Origin: Planctomycetota bacterium
GTDB taxonomy: Bacteria > Planctomycetota > UBA8742 > UBA2392
DNA: 34,696 nt
Direction of reading: 5' to 3'
Assembly: GCA_019636215.1 (NCBI GenBank)
Contig: JAHBXZ010000011.1
Location: 1-34,696, forward strand
A model generated the notes under the pieces. It saw only the letters and a list, made by a program, of their open reading frames with translations. It had not been told where the DNA came from and searched no databases. A program made the translations under genes and the position numbers. This document shows, piece after piece, positions 1 through 7,242 of this stretch. Numbering within the stretch: position 1 is the stretch's first letter; every line of letters starts with the position of its first letter.

Positions 1-70
1 TTAGGCAAGCTTGAGGGCAGGCCACGCGACAAAATCCGGGAAATTCGGCGGGCCGGGTGCCCCAAAACGA

Positions 71-99
71 AAACGCCCCGGCACAGGGCCGGGGCGTTT
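71..99 (-). terminator. Rho-independent terminator after the pseudopilin gene
   Basis: A perfect 12-bp inverted repeat (71-82 and 88-99) with a 5-nt loop lies 20 nt past the pseudopilin stop. Read on the minus strand, the GC-rich stem ends in GCGTTTTCGTTTT, a T-rich tail as expected of an intrinsic terminator. The remaining bases 1-70 hold nothing I can assign. Confidence 0.85.
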
Positions 100-118
100 G
101 TGATGCCTGCATCGACAG

Positions 119-760
119 TTACTCGAAGGTCTTGTTGAAGGGCTTCTTGTTGCCCAGGATGTCCTTCGGGTTGTTCTTGAAGGTTTCCTGGTCGATGTTC
201 CAGGCCGACTGGGCTTCGTCGGCCAGCATGTACTGGGCGGCATCCGAATCCGACCAATACACAATCATGCCTTCGTTGTCGTAGTTGTTCCAGTTGGCGC
301 TGTTGAACGTCAGGACGACGGTCTTGTTGGCACCCTTGCTGTTCAGAACCGCCAGCAGTTCACTGCCCTTGGGCGAAGTGTAGCTGCAGGAGTTCGCGGG
401 CATTTCGCCGCTTTCAATCCAGTCGGTGCCGGCCTTGCTGTCGACCTTGCTGTTCAGGCTGACCAGTTTGTTGACGACTTCGCTGTCGAGCAGCTTTTTC
501 TTGATGGCCTGTTCGTAGAACTTCTGGCCCTTGGCGTCCTTGAGGGCAGCCTCGGTCAAAGACTTCTTCTTCTTGTTGTCGATCGGAATCTGCTGGATCG
601 CCTGCATCAGGTCGCCCACCTGCTTGATCTCAAGCTTGGCGGAAGCCTGTGCCAGCTTCGGGATGACGGCCACGGCCAGGATGCCGACAAGCAGCCCCAG
701 GATGCCGATCACCACCATCAGTTCGACCAGTGTAAAACCGCGACGATATGACCTTTTCAA
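119..760 (-). CDS. Type IV pilin / type II secretion pseudopilin-like protein
   Basis: This 213-residue prepilin has a short basic leader (KRSYRRG) followed by the class III cleavage/methylation motif G|FTLVE at residues 8-13 and a hydrophobic helix to about residue 32. Prepilin peptidase should cleave after Gly8 and methylate Phe9, with Glu at mature position 5 conserved. I chose the TTG at 760 because AAGGGGA sits 6-8 nt upstream and gives a normal 8-residue leader. A TTG at 790 would add ten residues. The C-terminal ~180 residues are a globular domain I do not recognise, so whether it is a major pilin, a minor pilin or a T2SS pseudopilin is open. No assembly ATPase or secretin lies nearby, but two other pilus-linked genes follow on the same strand. 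A promoter and a terminator frame it as a single transcript. Confidence 0.85.
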   Translation of the reverse strand: MKRSYRRGFTLVELMVVIGILGLLVGILAVAVIPKLAQASAKLEIKQVGDLMQAIQQIPIDNKKKKSLTEAALKDAKGQKFYEQAIKKKLLDSEVVNKLVSLNSKVDSKAGTDWIESGEMPANSCSYTSPKGSELLAVLNSKGANKTVVLTFNSANWNNYDNEGMIVYWSDSDAAQYMLADEAQSAWNIDQETFKNNPKDILGNKKPFNKTFE

Positions 761-826
761 AGTTGTTCCCCTTGCGTTGACAAACGGCAAGCAAACCCTG
801 CCTTGTGCGGGTATCCGACCCCCTTA

Positions 827-854
827 AGTATCCGGATGGCAGGGCCAGCGTCAA
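827..854 (-). promoter_or_regulatory. Sigma-70-type promoter of the pseudopilin gene
   Basis: On the minus strand TTGACG (854-849) is separated by 16 bp from GATACT (832-827). Transcription would start near 820, giving a leader of about 60 nt before the TTG start at 760. The -35 matches consensus 5 of 6 and the -10 matches 4 of 6. Confidence 0.55.
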
Positions 855-972
855 GCACCAGCCAGCCTGAAACCCGCTTCAAGTAGCGAATTATCGGTAC
901 GCGATTTGCCCCGGCAATTGTTGCCGGATGGTAACGGGGGCGCGTAAGTGCTTGCGATCGAACGATTAGCAA

Positions 973-1647
973 CTACTTCGGGCGCGAAGGCGGCTTGAAG
1001 TCGTTTTCAAGCCCCTTCAGTTGCGGCGGCAGGTCTTCTTTGGGTTGGCCCTGCGTTGCAGCCTTGCGGTCGCCGTCGTCGATGCTGCCATCGACCTTGA
1101 GAGCCGGCATGCTGGCCGGCACTTCCAGGGCCGGGTGGCCGCACTTGGGGCAGGCGATCTTCATGCCCTCTTTGTGGTTCAGCACGTTGAACTTGCTGAA
1201 GCAGGCCGGGCAGCCAAGGATGGTGATGTTCTGGCTTTGCAGAAGCTCGTGCACCTTTTCGGCCGAAAGAACCTGCTTGCTGACCATGACTTCGCCCAGG
1301 CGAAAGAACAGGTTGAAGCGTTCAAGCTTGGCCTGTTCGCGGATGCATTCGTGCACCTGCTGTTCTGTCAGATAGCCCTTCTCAATGGCCAGACGGCCCA
1401 ATGTCATGCCCATCTTGCGCACGGCGGGCGACATCTCCAGGCGCGAACGATTCTCGCGCTGGATGGCCAGCACAGTCATCAATTCTTCGTCGCTGAGAAA
1501 CCCGAGATCCACCATGCACTTGCCAAGGTGAGTTCCATCGGGTGATTTTTCCTGGGCTTCGACGGCGCGGGACAACTGCTCTTCGGTGATGAAGCCGCAG
1601 CTGACAGCGATCTTTCCGAAGAGGACTTCAACCTTGGTGGTGGCCAT
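973..1647 (-). CDS. Two MshEN (GspE N-terminal-like) domains with a C-terminal zinc ribbon
   Basis: The 224-residue protein has two tandem copies of the helical MshEN/GspE-N fold. The first spans about residues 8-65 (FGKIAVSCGFITEEQL, then HLGKCMVDLGFLSDEEL). The second spans about 82-140 (LGRLAIEKGYLTEQQV, then FFRLGEVMVSKQVLSAEKV). A zinc ribbon follows at about 145-172, with CPAC and CPKCG separated by 18 residues, and then a polar tail. MshEN domains normally sit at the front of pilus or type II secretion ATPases, and some bind cyclic di-GMP through RLG-type motifs. Here no ATPase domain follows, so the protein is an adaptor or sensor at most. It lies between two pilin-like genes on the same strand, which supports a link to the pilus or secretion machinery. 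Its exact function is unknown. Confidence 0.8.
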   Translation of the reverse strand: MATTKVEVLFGKIAVSCGFITEEQLSRAVEAQEKSPDGTHLGKCMVDLGFLSDEELMTVLAIQRENRSRLEMSPAVRKMGMTLGRLAIEKGYLTEQQVHECIREQAKLERFNLFFRLGEVMVSKQVLSAEKVHELLQSQNITILGCPACFSKFNVLNHKEGMKIACPKCGHPALEVPASMPALKVDGSIDDGDRKAATQGQPKEDLPPQLKGLENDFKPPSRPK

Positions 1648-1748
1648 GCCCGAACCTGTGCAGGAAAGTGGGTCATACTATCGCGTGAGATACGAAACCA
1701 AAAGCGCCAAGAAAGTGATTAAAAGGCGCGATGCTGCAACAAATGAAA

Positions 1749-1774
1749 ACGGCGGCCGCTCTCGCGGCCGCCGT
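1749..1774 (-). terminator. Rho-independent terminator after the PilX-like gene
   Basis: An 11-bp perfect stem (1749-1759 with 1764-1774) closes a 4-nt loop. On the minus strand it is followed by TTTTCATTTG. It lies 22 nt past the stop of the PilX-like gene, so it separates that gene from the MshEN gene. Confidence 0.8.
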
Positions 1775-1796
1775 CATGACACTTGGGTCACCCCGA

Positions 1797-3446
1797 CTAG
1801 GATTCGTAAGTGCGCCAGGAGCCCGGAATGAACACTGCGCTGGTGTTGTAGGCACGCAGGAAGTACGGGGGCATGGTCACGTTCATGCGCCAGTCCCAGT
1901 CATAGTTGCGGCGCTTGAAGGTGTTACCCAGGCCGGCTGCCGCGGTGCCGGTGGCGCTGATCAGGCCGCCGCACAGCCACCACTCATCCAGTTCCTGAGC
2001 CCAGTACGGGCTGTGCGGGCGGGCGTTGACAAGGCCGAGGAACACACCATCGCAGTGGTACTGGTTGGGATGGTGGCCCGGGATCATCTCGCCGCCCAGG
2101 TTGGTCACATTTTCGGCCACGGGCACCGGGGTCCACCAGTGCACCGCCGGGTTGATGTCAGTCATGGTCATGACACCCAGCATTTCCTTGAAGCCTGTGG
2201 CTGCGGCAGTCTGCTTGCTTTCAAAACGGCGCAGTTCCGGGTTGGCGCGAAGCGTCTGGTAAGAAATGTTGCCCTTGATGGTCACCAGGTGTTCGCACAC
2301 CACCGTGACGCGACGATTGTCGATCCAGCCTGACAGCATCAGCATCGGGCACTGCGCACCGCTCAGGCGCTGGGTGTCCAGGCTTGCAATCGGCGTCTGG
2401 ACGAACAGGTTGTCGCGGTCAGCCGGGGCACCGGCAGCGGTATCGCGGTTGTTCAGTTCGTCGCCATAGTTGGTGTGCGAGGAACCCGTGGCCACGTAGA
2501 TGATGCCTTCATCTGGAATCGGCAGGCTTTCCACAGCGTAGATATAGTTGGCGTTGTTCAGCGACGCATGGCCGAAGGTCGTGGCACCGTTGGCGGTGTT
2601 CAGCCAGCCCGTGCCGGTCGGGTATGTCGAGTTGGCCGTGGCGACCGATGGCGCGCTGGTGTTCAAGCGACGCACATAGTGGCGGTTGTAAGTGGTGCCG
2701 GTGAACTCGATCCACAGGGTGTTTTCGCCATAGCGATGCGTGAAGCCCGCATTGGGCACACCCGCAATCGTTTCCAGGGTTGCCCAGTTGTACAGCGGCG
2801 GCACGGTGATCGGCGGCTGGAACTGCTCCGGCAACTGAATCGGGAAGTTGTACGCCACGCCTTCCGCACCGAAGACAACGTTCGCAGTCGTGATCGTGCG
2901 GCCAAAGAACTGCACACCCGTTGCGGACGGGATCTGGATTGTGCCGTTGTTGTAGTAGTTGCCCACCATCTTGAAGTTGTTGCCGTAATAGGACGTGCCC
3001 GCGCCGCCGTTGAACAGCGCGTAGTCACTGAAGCTGGCAACGCGAATCAAGTACTCCACAACGCGGGTCTTGCCCGAGGCCGTGGCGCGCGAACGAATGC
3101 GTGCCGTGGGCACTGACGGGCCACCCACGCTCATGGCGTCCACGGTGACGAGCAGGCCGTTGATGGTCGGGGTGCCGACGGTTGTCCAGCTTGCGGTGTT
3201 GATCCAGGACCAGTCTTCCTGGATGCCGTCAATCAGCGTAAACCGGCCGCGCATGGTTTCGACGCCGGCTTCGGCCGCGATCATCAGACGAACGTCGATA
3301 CCGTTCTTGACGATCGAGGTTCGCGTAATCACCGACATCGACAACAGTGCCGTGCCGGCCACGGTCACCAGGATCATGAACAACATGGCCGCGGCCAAGG
3401 CACCACCACGACGGTTGTTGCGAAGAGTGCGGGCACTCGTGCGCAT
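1797..3446 (-). CDS. Large PilX-like pilus assembly protein
   Basis: This 549-residue protein starts with a basic segment and a membrane helix (residues ~14-38, GGALAAAMLFMILVTVAGTA). A stretch typical of PilX N-termini follows, ending in an alanine/glutamate motif (MIAAEAGVETMRGRF, ~55-69). PilX family members are minor-pilin-like proteins found with type IV pili, but most are under 250 residues. The ~480-residue exported part here is rich in Asn, Thr, Gly and Trp and matches nothing I know. The ATG at 3446 has GGAG about 8 nt upstream and a consensus promoter behind it. It probably forms its own transcript, with the terminator at 1749-1774. An adhesin or tip function would fit the architecture, but that is inference. 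Confidence 0.75.
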   Translation of the reverse strand: MRTSARTLRNNRRGGALAAAMLFMILVTVAGTALLSMSVITRTSIVKNGIDVRLMIAAEAGVETMRGRFTLIDGIQEDWSWINTASWTTVGTPTINGLLVTVDAMSVGGPSVPTARIRSRATASGKTRVVEYLIRVASFSDYALFNGGAGTSYYGNNFKMVGNYYNNGTIQIPSATGVQFFGRTITTANVVFGAEGVAYNFPIQLPEQFQPPITVPPLYNWATLETIAGVPNAGFTHRYGENTLWIEFTGTTYNRHYVRRLNTSAPSVATANSTYPTGTGWLNTANGATTFGHASLNNANYIYAVESLPIPDEGIIYVATGSSHTNYGDELNNRDTAAGAPADRDNLFVQTPIASLDTQRLSGAQCPMLMLSGWIDNRRVTVVCEHLVTIKGNISYQTLRANPELRRFESKQTAAATGFKEMLGVMTMTDINPAVHWWTPVPVAENVTNLGGEMIPGHHPNQYHCDGVFLGLVNARPHSPYWAQELDEWWLCGGLISATGTAAAGLGNTFKRRNYDWDWRMNVTMPPYFLRAYNTSAVFIPGSWRTYES

Positions 3447-3485
3447 GGGCAGGTCTCCAGATAGATTGAACTTTGTCCACCAAGA

Positions 3486-3513
3486 ATATTACACACCGAT
3501 ACCTGACTGTCAA
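3486..3513 (-). promoter_or_regulatory. Consensus sigma-70 promoter of the PilX-like gene
   Basis: On the minus strand a perfect TTGACA (3513-3508) is separated by 16 bp from TAATAT (3491-3486, 5 of 6). The predicted start near 3479 leaves a leader of about 33 nt before the ATG at 3446, with GGAG as the ribosome binding site. Confidence 0.8.
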
Positions 3514-3866
3514 GTTTCTCTGGCAAAATCGTACGACGAGTTCCACCAGCCGCATGCTTTATCTTACACGTTGCAATGGGTGGACGTCGCGTAACCTTTT
3601 ACCAAACAATGATTTATGAACTCGTCCGGCCGTCGGTCAGGTTGCTGGCAGAAAACACTACACTCACCTTACATTTTTCGAAATTCCGGCTGAACTGTTG
3701 AGTGCGCCGCCAAACCATGCCCGCGAACGCGGCAAATCTGTGCAATTTGGGCTTTGCGCGTTCTTCCATCGTCTTGAAGTAGTCGTCGTATCAACCCTGC
3801 GGCGCTATCGGCCTTGCAGTACCGCGCCTATGATGCCGCGACGTTTTTTCCTGCCCAAGGTTCGCC
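3514..3866. other. Divergent intergenic region without a gene
   Basis: Between the PilX-like promoter and the sigma-factor start lie about 350 bp that are less GC-rich than the flanking genes. I see no open frame with coding character, no strong hairpin and no clear promoter for the sigma factor. ECF genes often use their own non-sigma-70 promoter, which may explain the lack of a recognisable -35/-10 pair. Confidence 0.5.
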
Positions 3867-4538
3867 GTGCGCACACGCCAGACGCCCAAAAGCATAGAGC
3901 GCGTCGCCAAGCCCGAGCGCAAGCGCACCGAGGCTAGTCCGAAGTCGCTGGACGACTGCACGGATTTTGACCTGCTGCAGCTGTACGAGCGCGAAACCAG
4001 CCACGCCGCCTTCGAGCTGCTGGTACAGCGGCACCGCCGGCAGGTCTACAACTTCATCTACAAGATGGTGGGCAAGGCCGAGCCGGCCGAGGACATCTTT
4101 CAGGAAACCTTCCTGCGTGTGCTGAAGAACGCGGGCAGCTACACGCCGCGCGCCAAGTTCACGACCTGGTGCCTGCAGATCGCGCGCAACCTGACGCTGG
4201 ATCATTACAAGCGCGAGAACCTGCGCCAGCACGCCAGCATCGACGCATCTTCAGGCAACGATGAAGAACAGTCGTTTGCGGCGCTGCTGAAGGGCACCGA
4301 CCCTGAAAGCCACGAGATCCTGCAATCGCGCGAGTTGATTGACGAAGTGCGCGTGGCCATCACGCACCTGCCCGAAAACCAGCGCGAAGCCCTGGTGCTG
4401 CGCGTGCACCAGGACATGCCCTATGCCGAGATTGCCGAGATCCTGGGCAGCCCCGAGGGCACCGTGAAGTACTGGGTGCATGAGGCCATCGCCGCGTTGT
4501 CCAAGTACCTGCAGAAGAAGGGCCTGGTGGACGGTTGA
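3867..4538 (+). CDS. ECF-family RNA polymerase sigma factor
   Basis: The 223-residue protein has sigma region 2 at about residues 40-115, including YNFIYKMVGKAEPAEDIFQE, the FLRVLKNAGSY stretch and FTTWCLQIARNLTLDHYKRE, which bind core polymerase and the -10 element. Region 4 lies at about 165-218 (HLPENQREALVLR, then YAEIAEILGSPEGTVKYWVHEA), the helix-turn-helix that reads the -35 element. Region 3 is absent, as usual in ECF factors. The start is GTG at 3867. The first ~25 residues are basic and not part of the fold, so a later start is possible. The next gene, 77 nt downstream, encodes a membrane anti-sigma-like protein, the standard partner arrangement. The signal sensed and the target genes are unknown. 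Confidence 0.92.
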   Translation: MRTRQTPKSIERVAKPERKRTEASPKSLDDCTDFDLLQLYERETSHAAFELLVQRHRRQVYNFIYKMVGKAEPAEDIFQETFLRVLKNAGSYTPRAKFTTWCLQIARNLTLDHYKRENLRQHASIDASSGNDEEQSFAALLKGTDPESHEILQSRELIDEVRVAITHLPENQREALVLRVHQDMPYAEIAEILGSPEGTVKYWVHEAIAALSKYLQKKGLVDG

Positions 4539-4615
4539 AGCAGGATTTGCGGCCAACGATTTGCCCTGCGGGGCGTTGCATAAGGTGGAAGCAGCACGCA
4601 GCACAGGAAACGACC

Positions 4616-6022
4616 ATGAAATCCCCGGCCCCCGAAAACCGCCTGATCGACTTCGCCCTGGGCGAGCTTGACCCCGCGGCCGAACGCGCGCTGCTGGCGG
4701 AAATGGATGCCGACCCGGCGTTGCGCGCGCAGGCTGAACGCATCCGCCGCAATGTGCTGCTGGTGCGCGCCGTGCCCGCCAACGACATTGCCCAGGACGC
4801 CCTGGCCCGCCTGTTTGCCGCGGTGCGCGAGGCTTCGGCCGCGCACACCGGCAATCACGAGGCAGACATCATCCCGATGGGCGACCGCATGTGGCGCTAT
4901 GTTTCTCGCGCCGCGGCGGCATTGCTGATCTCGGGCGCGGTGATCTTTGGTCTTTCGCAGATGCCCGACGGCCCGGCGCCATCCGTGGCGCGCGTGCTGG
5001 ATGAAACCGGCACCGGCTGGGTGCACAGCGGCGACGTTGTGGAATCGGCCATCGGCGGGCGGCGCGTGCTGCGCTTTGCCACCGGTGAAGTGCTGCTGGA
5101 CGGTGCTTCGGCCGTGCGCCTGACCGGCACCGGCGCCTACGGCACCCCGGCCATTGAAGTCCTGCGCGGCCGCGTGGTGGTTTCCGCCACCACCGCGCCC
5201 CTGACCACCAGCGTGGCCGAAAACGAACTCAGCCTCGAGGCCGGCAGCACCGTGGCGCTGGACTATGAGCTGCCCTACCAGCGGGTCTCGGCCGACGGCC
5301 GCATCGTGGAAATCCAGCGCCAGACCGTGGCCGACGTGGCCGCCCTGGGCGAGAAAACCTACGGCATCAAGATTGACGTTTCCGGCCTGGACCCCCAGGT
5401 CCGCCAGCGCCGCCTGAGCTTCTTTGGTGCCGACATGACGCCGGAGGCCTTTGTGGCAAGCCTTGTGGAGGCCGCGGCGAAGTACGGTATCTCGGAGGCC
5501 CCGATCAACCAGCGCGACACGCGCCTGGTGTATCGCGGCGGCCCCGATCGCGGCGAAGGCCTGGATGCCAGCGTGCTGAGTGTGGCGTTGCTGGCCGGCC
5601 GGGCTGTGGTCAAGTCTGACGATCACAACGTGCGCCTGGTGGAGGGCGCCCACAACAGCTTTGAGGCCACCAGCACCCGGGGCACCGGCGCCGAAACGCG
5701 CAGCAGCGATAACCTGGCCCGCATGGTGGTCTGGGCCGGCGGACTGGGCAACAGCACCGTAGACGGCAAACTGCGCAATGTGGCGGCCCGCAGCGGTCAC
5801 CTGCCCCAGGGCGCGGTGATCCACAGCGACCGGCTGGTACTTCGCAAGCAGGACGCCAATGAACCCGAGCGCGTGTTTCTGCTGGGCGGGCCCGAGTTCA
5901 CCTTCCCCCTGCCCGGCGACCGCAAGGGCCGGTTGGTAGGCCTGATGAGCACCGGCGCCGAGTTCGAGGTGCAGGGCGAAACCAGGCGCGAGTTCATCCC
6001 GCTTTCGTCGCTGGGAAAGTAA
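4616..6022 (+). CDS. Membrane anti-sigma / FecR-like protein with an STN-type segment
   Basis: I place the start at the ATG at 4616, preceded by AGGAAA. A TTG at 4535 overlaps the sigma stop but would add 27 residues with no family character. The 468-residue protein begins with a short helical domain (ENRLIDFALGELDPAAERAL) that resembles the cytoplasmic anti-sigma domain, without the His-Cys-Cys zinc motif. One membrane helix follows at about residues 99-116 (AAAALLISGAVIFGLSQ). The periplasmic part holds a FecR-like beta domain (about 120-230) and then a segment like the secretin/TonB short N-terminal or DUF4974 fold (TVADVAALGEKTYGIKIDVS onward, about 245-310). The last ~150 residues are unassigned. 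FecR proteins relay outer-membrane signals to ECF factors, but no TonB-dependent receptor lies nearby. A terminator ends the two-gene operon. Confidence 0.75.
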   Translation: MKSPAPENRLIDFALGELDPAAERALLAEMDADPALRAQAERIRRNVLLVRAVPANDIAQDALARLFAAVREASAAHTGNHEADIIPMGDRMWRYVSRAAAALLISGAVIFGLSQMPDGPAPSVARVLDETGTGWVHSGDVVESAIGGRRVLRFATGEVLLDGASAVRLTGTGAYGTPAIEVLRGRVVVSATTAPLTTSVAENELSLEAGSTVALDYELPYQRVSADGRIVEIQRQTVADVAALGEKTYGIKIDVSGLDPQVRQRRLSFFGADMTPEAFVASLVEAAAKYGISEAPINQRDTRLVYRGGPDRGEGLDASVLSVALLAGRAVVKSDDHNVRLVEGAHNSFEATSTRGTGAETRSSDNLARMVVWAGGLGNSTVDGKLRNVAARSGHLPQGAVIHSDRLVLRKQDANEPERVFLLGGPEFTFPLPGDRKGRLVGLMSTGAEFEVQGETRREFIPLSSLGK

Positions 6023-6034
6023 GCCCGACAAACC

Positions 6035-6061
6035 AAAGCCCCCGCAACGCGGGGGCTTTTT
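6035..6061 (+). terminator. Rho-independent terminator of the sigma/anti-sigma operon
   Basis: An 11-bp stem AAAGCCCCCGC / GCGGGGGCTTT with a 3-nt loop runs into a T run, 12 nt past the anti-sigma stop. The same stem type recurs at 10404 and 25937. Confidence 0.9.
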
Positions 6062-6078
6062 CATGTCTGGCGCTGTTG

Positions 6079-6145
6079 GGAACGCCAATCTCCGGATTGG
6101 CGCTGTCAGGGAGTACAACGACGCCAATCAGGAGATTGGCGTTCC
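6079..6145. repeat. Nested ATTGGCG palindromes
   Basis: Four alternating copies of CGCCAAT/ATTGGCG form two small hairpins (6083-6089 with 6096-6102, and 6122-6128 with 6135-6141). The outer 15-mers (6079-6093 and 6131-6145, starting GGAACGCCAATC) are exact reverse complements, so the whole block can also fold as one long stem. This is the shape of a REP/BIME-like intergenic repeat. Confidence 0.75.
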
Positions 6146-6375
6146 AAGCCGAGCCGCGGCCACGCCGCAGAGCCTCACAATCGCGGCATCGGATTGCGGA
6201 AAACCGGCGGGACCGTCAACGCGCCAAGCGCGATCGCAGCGCGCTTGATACGCCGCCGCCATTTGCGGCGTTTGGGTTCACTTTGCAACTACACCGCGCG
6301 GGGACGCTTCTGCCTTCGCCAGGGCTTTTGCGGACAGGTGCGGCTCTGGCTAATGCAACAAGTACTGCAACTGCA

Positions 6376-6403
6376 CCGCGCGCTTGCGCTTGCGGCTCTT
6401 GTT
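6376..6403. repeat. Interspersed 28-bp GC-rich repeat, copy 1
   Basis: The 28 bases starting CCGCGCGCTTGCGCTTGCGG match 16050-16077 at 27 of 28 positions in the same orientation. The first 16 bases around it (6367-6382) are also echoed at 6285-6300. It is probably a remnant of a dispersed repeat. Confidence 0.6.
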
Positions 6404-6409
6404 AAAACA

Positions 6410-6435
6410 ACAAGGCCGGCTTGCGCCGGCCTTGT
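6410..6435 (-). terminator. Terminator after the Lys/Glu-rich protein gene
   Basis: An 11-bp perfect stem ACAAGGCCGGC / GCCGGCCTTGT with loop TTGC lies 16 nt past the stop codon. On the minus strand it is followed by TGTTTTAAC. Confidence 0.8.
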
Positions 6436-6450
6436 TTGGGTTGCGGTTCG

Positions 6451-7059
6451 TTACTTGCCCGGGGCGGGGGCAGGCTGCTTGTTGTGGCCCTTTTCGGCCT
6501 GCTTCTTCTCGAGTTCCTTACGCTCGGCCTCTTTCTTCTCAAGGTGCTTGCGCTCGAGTTCCTTCTGCTCGGCTTCCTTCTTCTCTGCCTCTTTGCGCTC
6601 GCCTTCCTTCTTGGGCACTTCCTTGGGCTTTTCGGCCTTGCCTTCAAGCTTCTTCAGTTCATAGCGCTTTTCTTCCAGGGCCTTCTTGACCTTCTTTTCA
6701 TAGGCCGCGCGCTCTTTCTCGTCTTCCAGGTGCTTCACTTTGCCGGCCAGTTCCTCAAGCTCGGCGATTTCCTTCTTCAGTTGTTCCTTGCGGGCTTCGG
6801 GGCGCGGCTCTACTTTCTTTTCCACTTCCTTGCGTTCGACTTCCTTGCGCTCCATTTCCCGGCGTTCGGCTTCCTTGCGTTCAAGCTGCTTGCGCTCGAT
6901 TTCCTTCTTTTCGGCTTCCTTGCGTTCGGGCTCTTTCTCTTTGCGAGCTTCGCCCTTGATGCCCGGCTTTTCTTCGGCGCCCACTGTACCGGCACCCAGC
7001 ATCAAGCCCGAAAGCAGCATCGCCAGGGCACCCGCGCGCATCCAGTTTCCGTTGTTCAT
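6451..7059 (-). CDS. Secreted Lys/Glu-rich coiled-coil protein
   Basis: The 202-residue product begins with a signal peptide (hydrophobic core ALAMLLSGLMLGAGTVGA, likely cut before EEK at about residue 29). The rest is almost entirely charged: runs of KEAERK, KELERK and EVERKEVEKK at about 38-90 and again at about 150-195. A heptad-like centre (KEQLKKEIAELEELAGKVKHL, then EKKVKKALEEKRYELKKLEG) lies between them. A long alpha-helix or coiled coil in the periplasm is the most likely structure. The ATG at 7059 has GGAG about 10 nt upstream. No enzyme motif is present and the composition makes homology searches unreliable. Spacer, scaffold or stress-protein roles are all possible. Confidence 0.75.
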   Translation of the reverse strand: MNNGNWMRAGALAMLLSGLMLGAGTVGAEEKPGIKGEARKEKEPERKEAEKKEIERKQLERKEAERREMERKEVERKEVEKKVEPRPEARKEQLKKEIAELEELAGKVKHLEDEKERAAYEKKVKKALEEKRYELKKLEGKAEKPKEVPKKEGERKEAEKKEAEQKELERKHLEKKEAERKELEKKQAEKGHNKQPAPAPGK

Positions 7060-7224
7060 GGCCTCGTCTCCGTTTTCCCGGGCCTGCCTTTGACCCGGCC
7101 TCGTTGGTTTGTCCTCAGTGAAGCACTCGCTTCAACGATAAGACTGCCGACCCGGGGCCGGGGCGGTTCACAGTTCCGGCGACCACCGCAACGTACTTGC
7201 GCATCGGCTCGGACCCCGGGGTGA

Positions 7225-7240
7225 TTTGCAATTCTGCAAA
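7225..7240. other. Small palindrome after the Na/Pi cotransporter stop
   Basis: TTTGCA-ATTC-TGCAAA is a perfect 6-bp inverted repeat, 2 nt past the cotransporter stop. It is short and AT-rich for this genome. It could stabilise the mRNA end or be an operator, but it is not a convincing terminator. Confidence 0.35.
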
Positions 7241-7242
7241 AG

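Larger units (their letters stand above)
6062..6450. other. Repeat-rich intergenic region
   Basis: About 390 bp without a credible gene. It holds the ATTGGCG palindrome cluster (6079-6145), a 7-bp stem ACGCCGC/GCGGCGT (6250-6256 and 6265-6271), two copies of GCAACT-R-CACCGCGCG 82 bp apart (6285-6300 and 6367-6382), and the terminator of the next minus-strand gene. It looks like a graveyard of short repeats. Confidence 0.6.

Noticed and set aside
909..930. Palindrome CCGGCAA-TTG-TTGCCGG as a terminator of the MshEN gene
   Set aside because: It lies 45 nt past the stop and has no T-rich tail on the minus strand, so I do not call it a terminator.
4421..6127. A 568-codon minus-strand open frame opposite the sigma/anti-sigma operon
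   Set aside because: His/Ala/Gly-rich translation typical of antisense shadows, no ribosome binding site, and it overlaps well-supported genes.
6480..6960. Tandem DNA repeat region
   Set aside because: The repeated TTCCTTGCGCTC-like pattern comes from the Lys/Glu/Arg codon composition of one coding region and has no fixed period.
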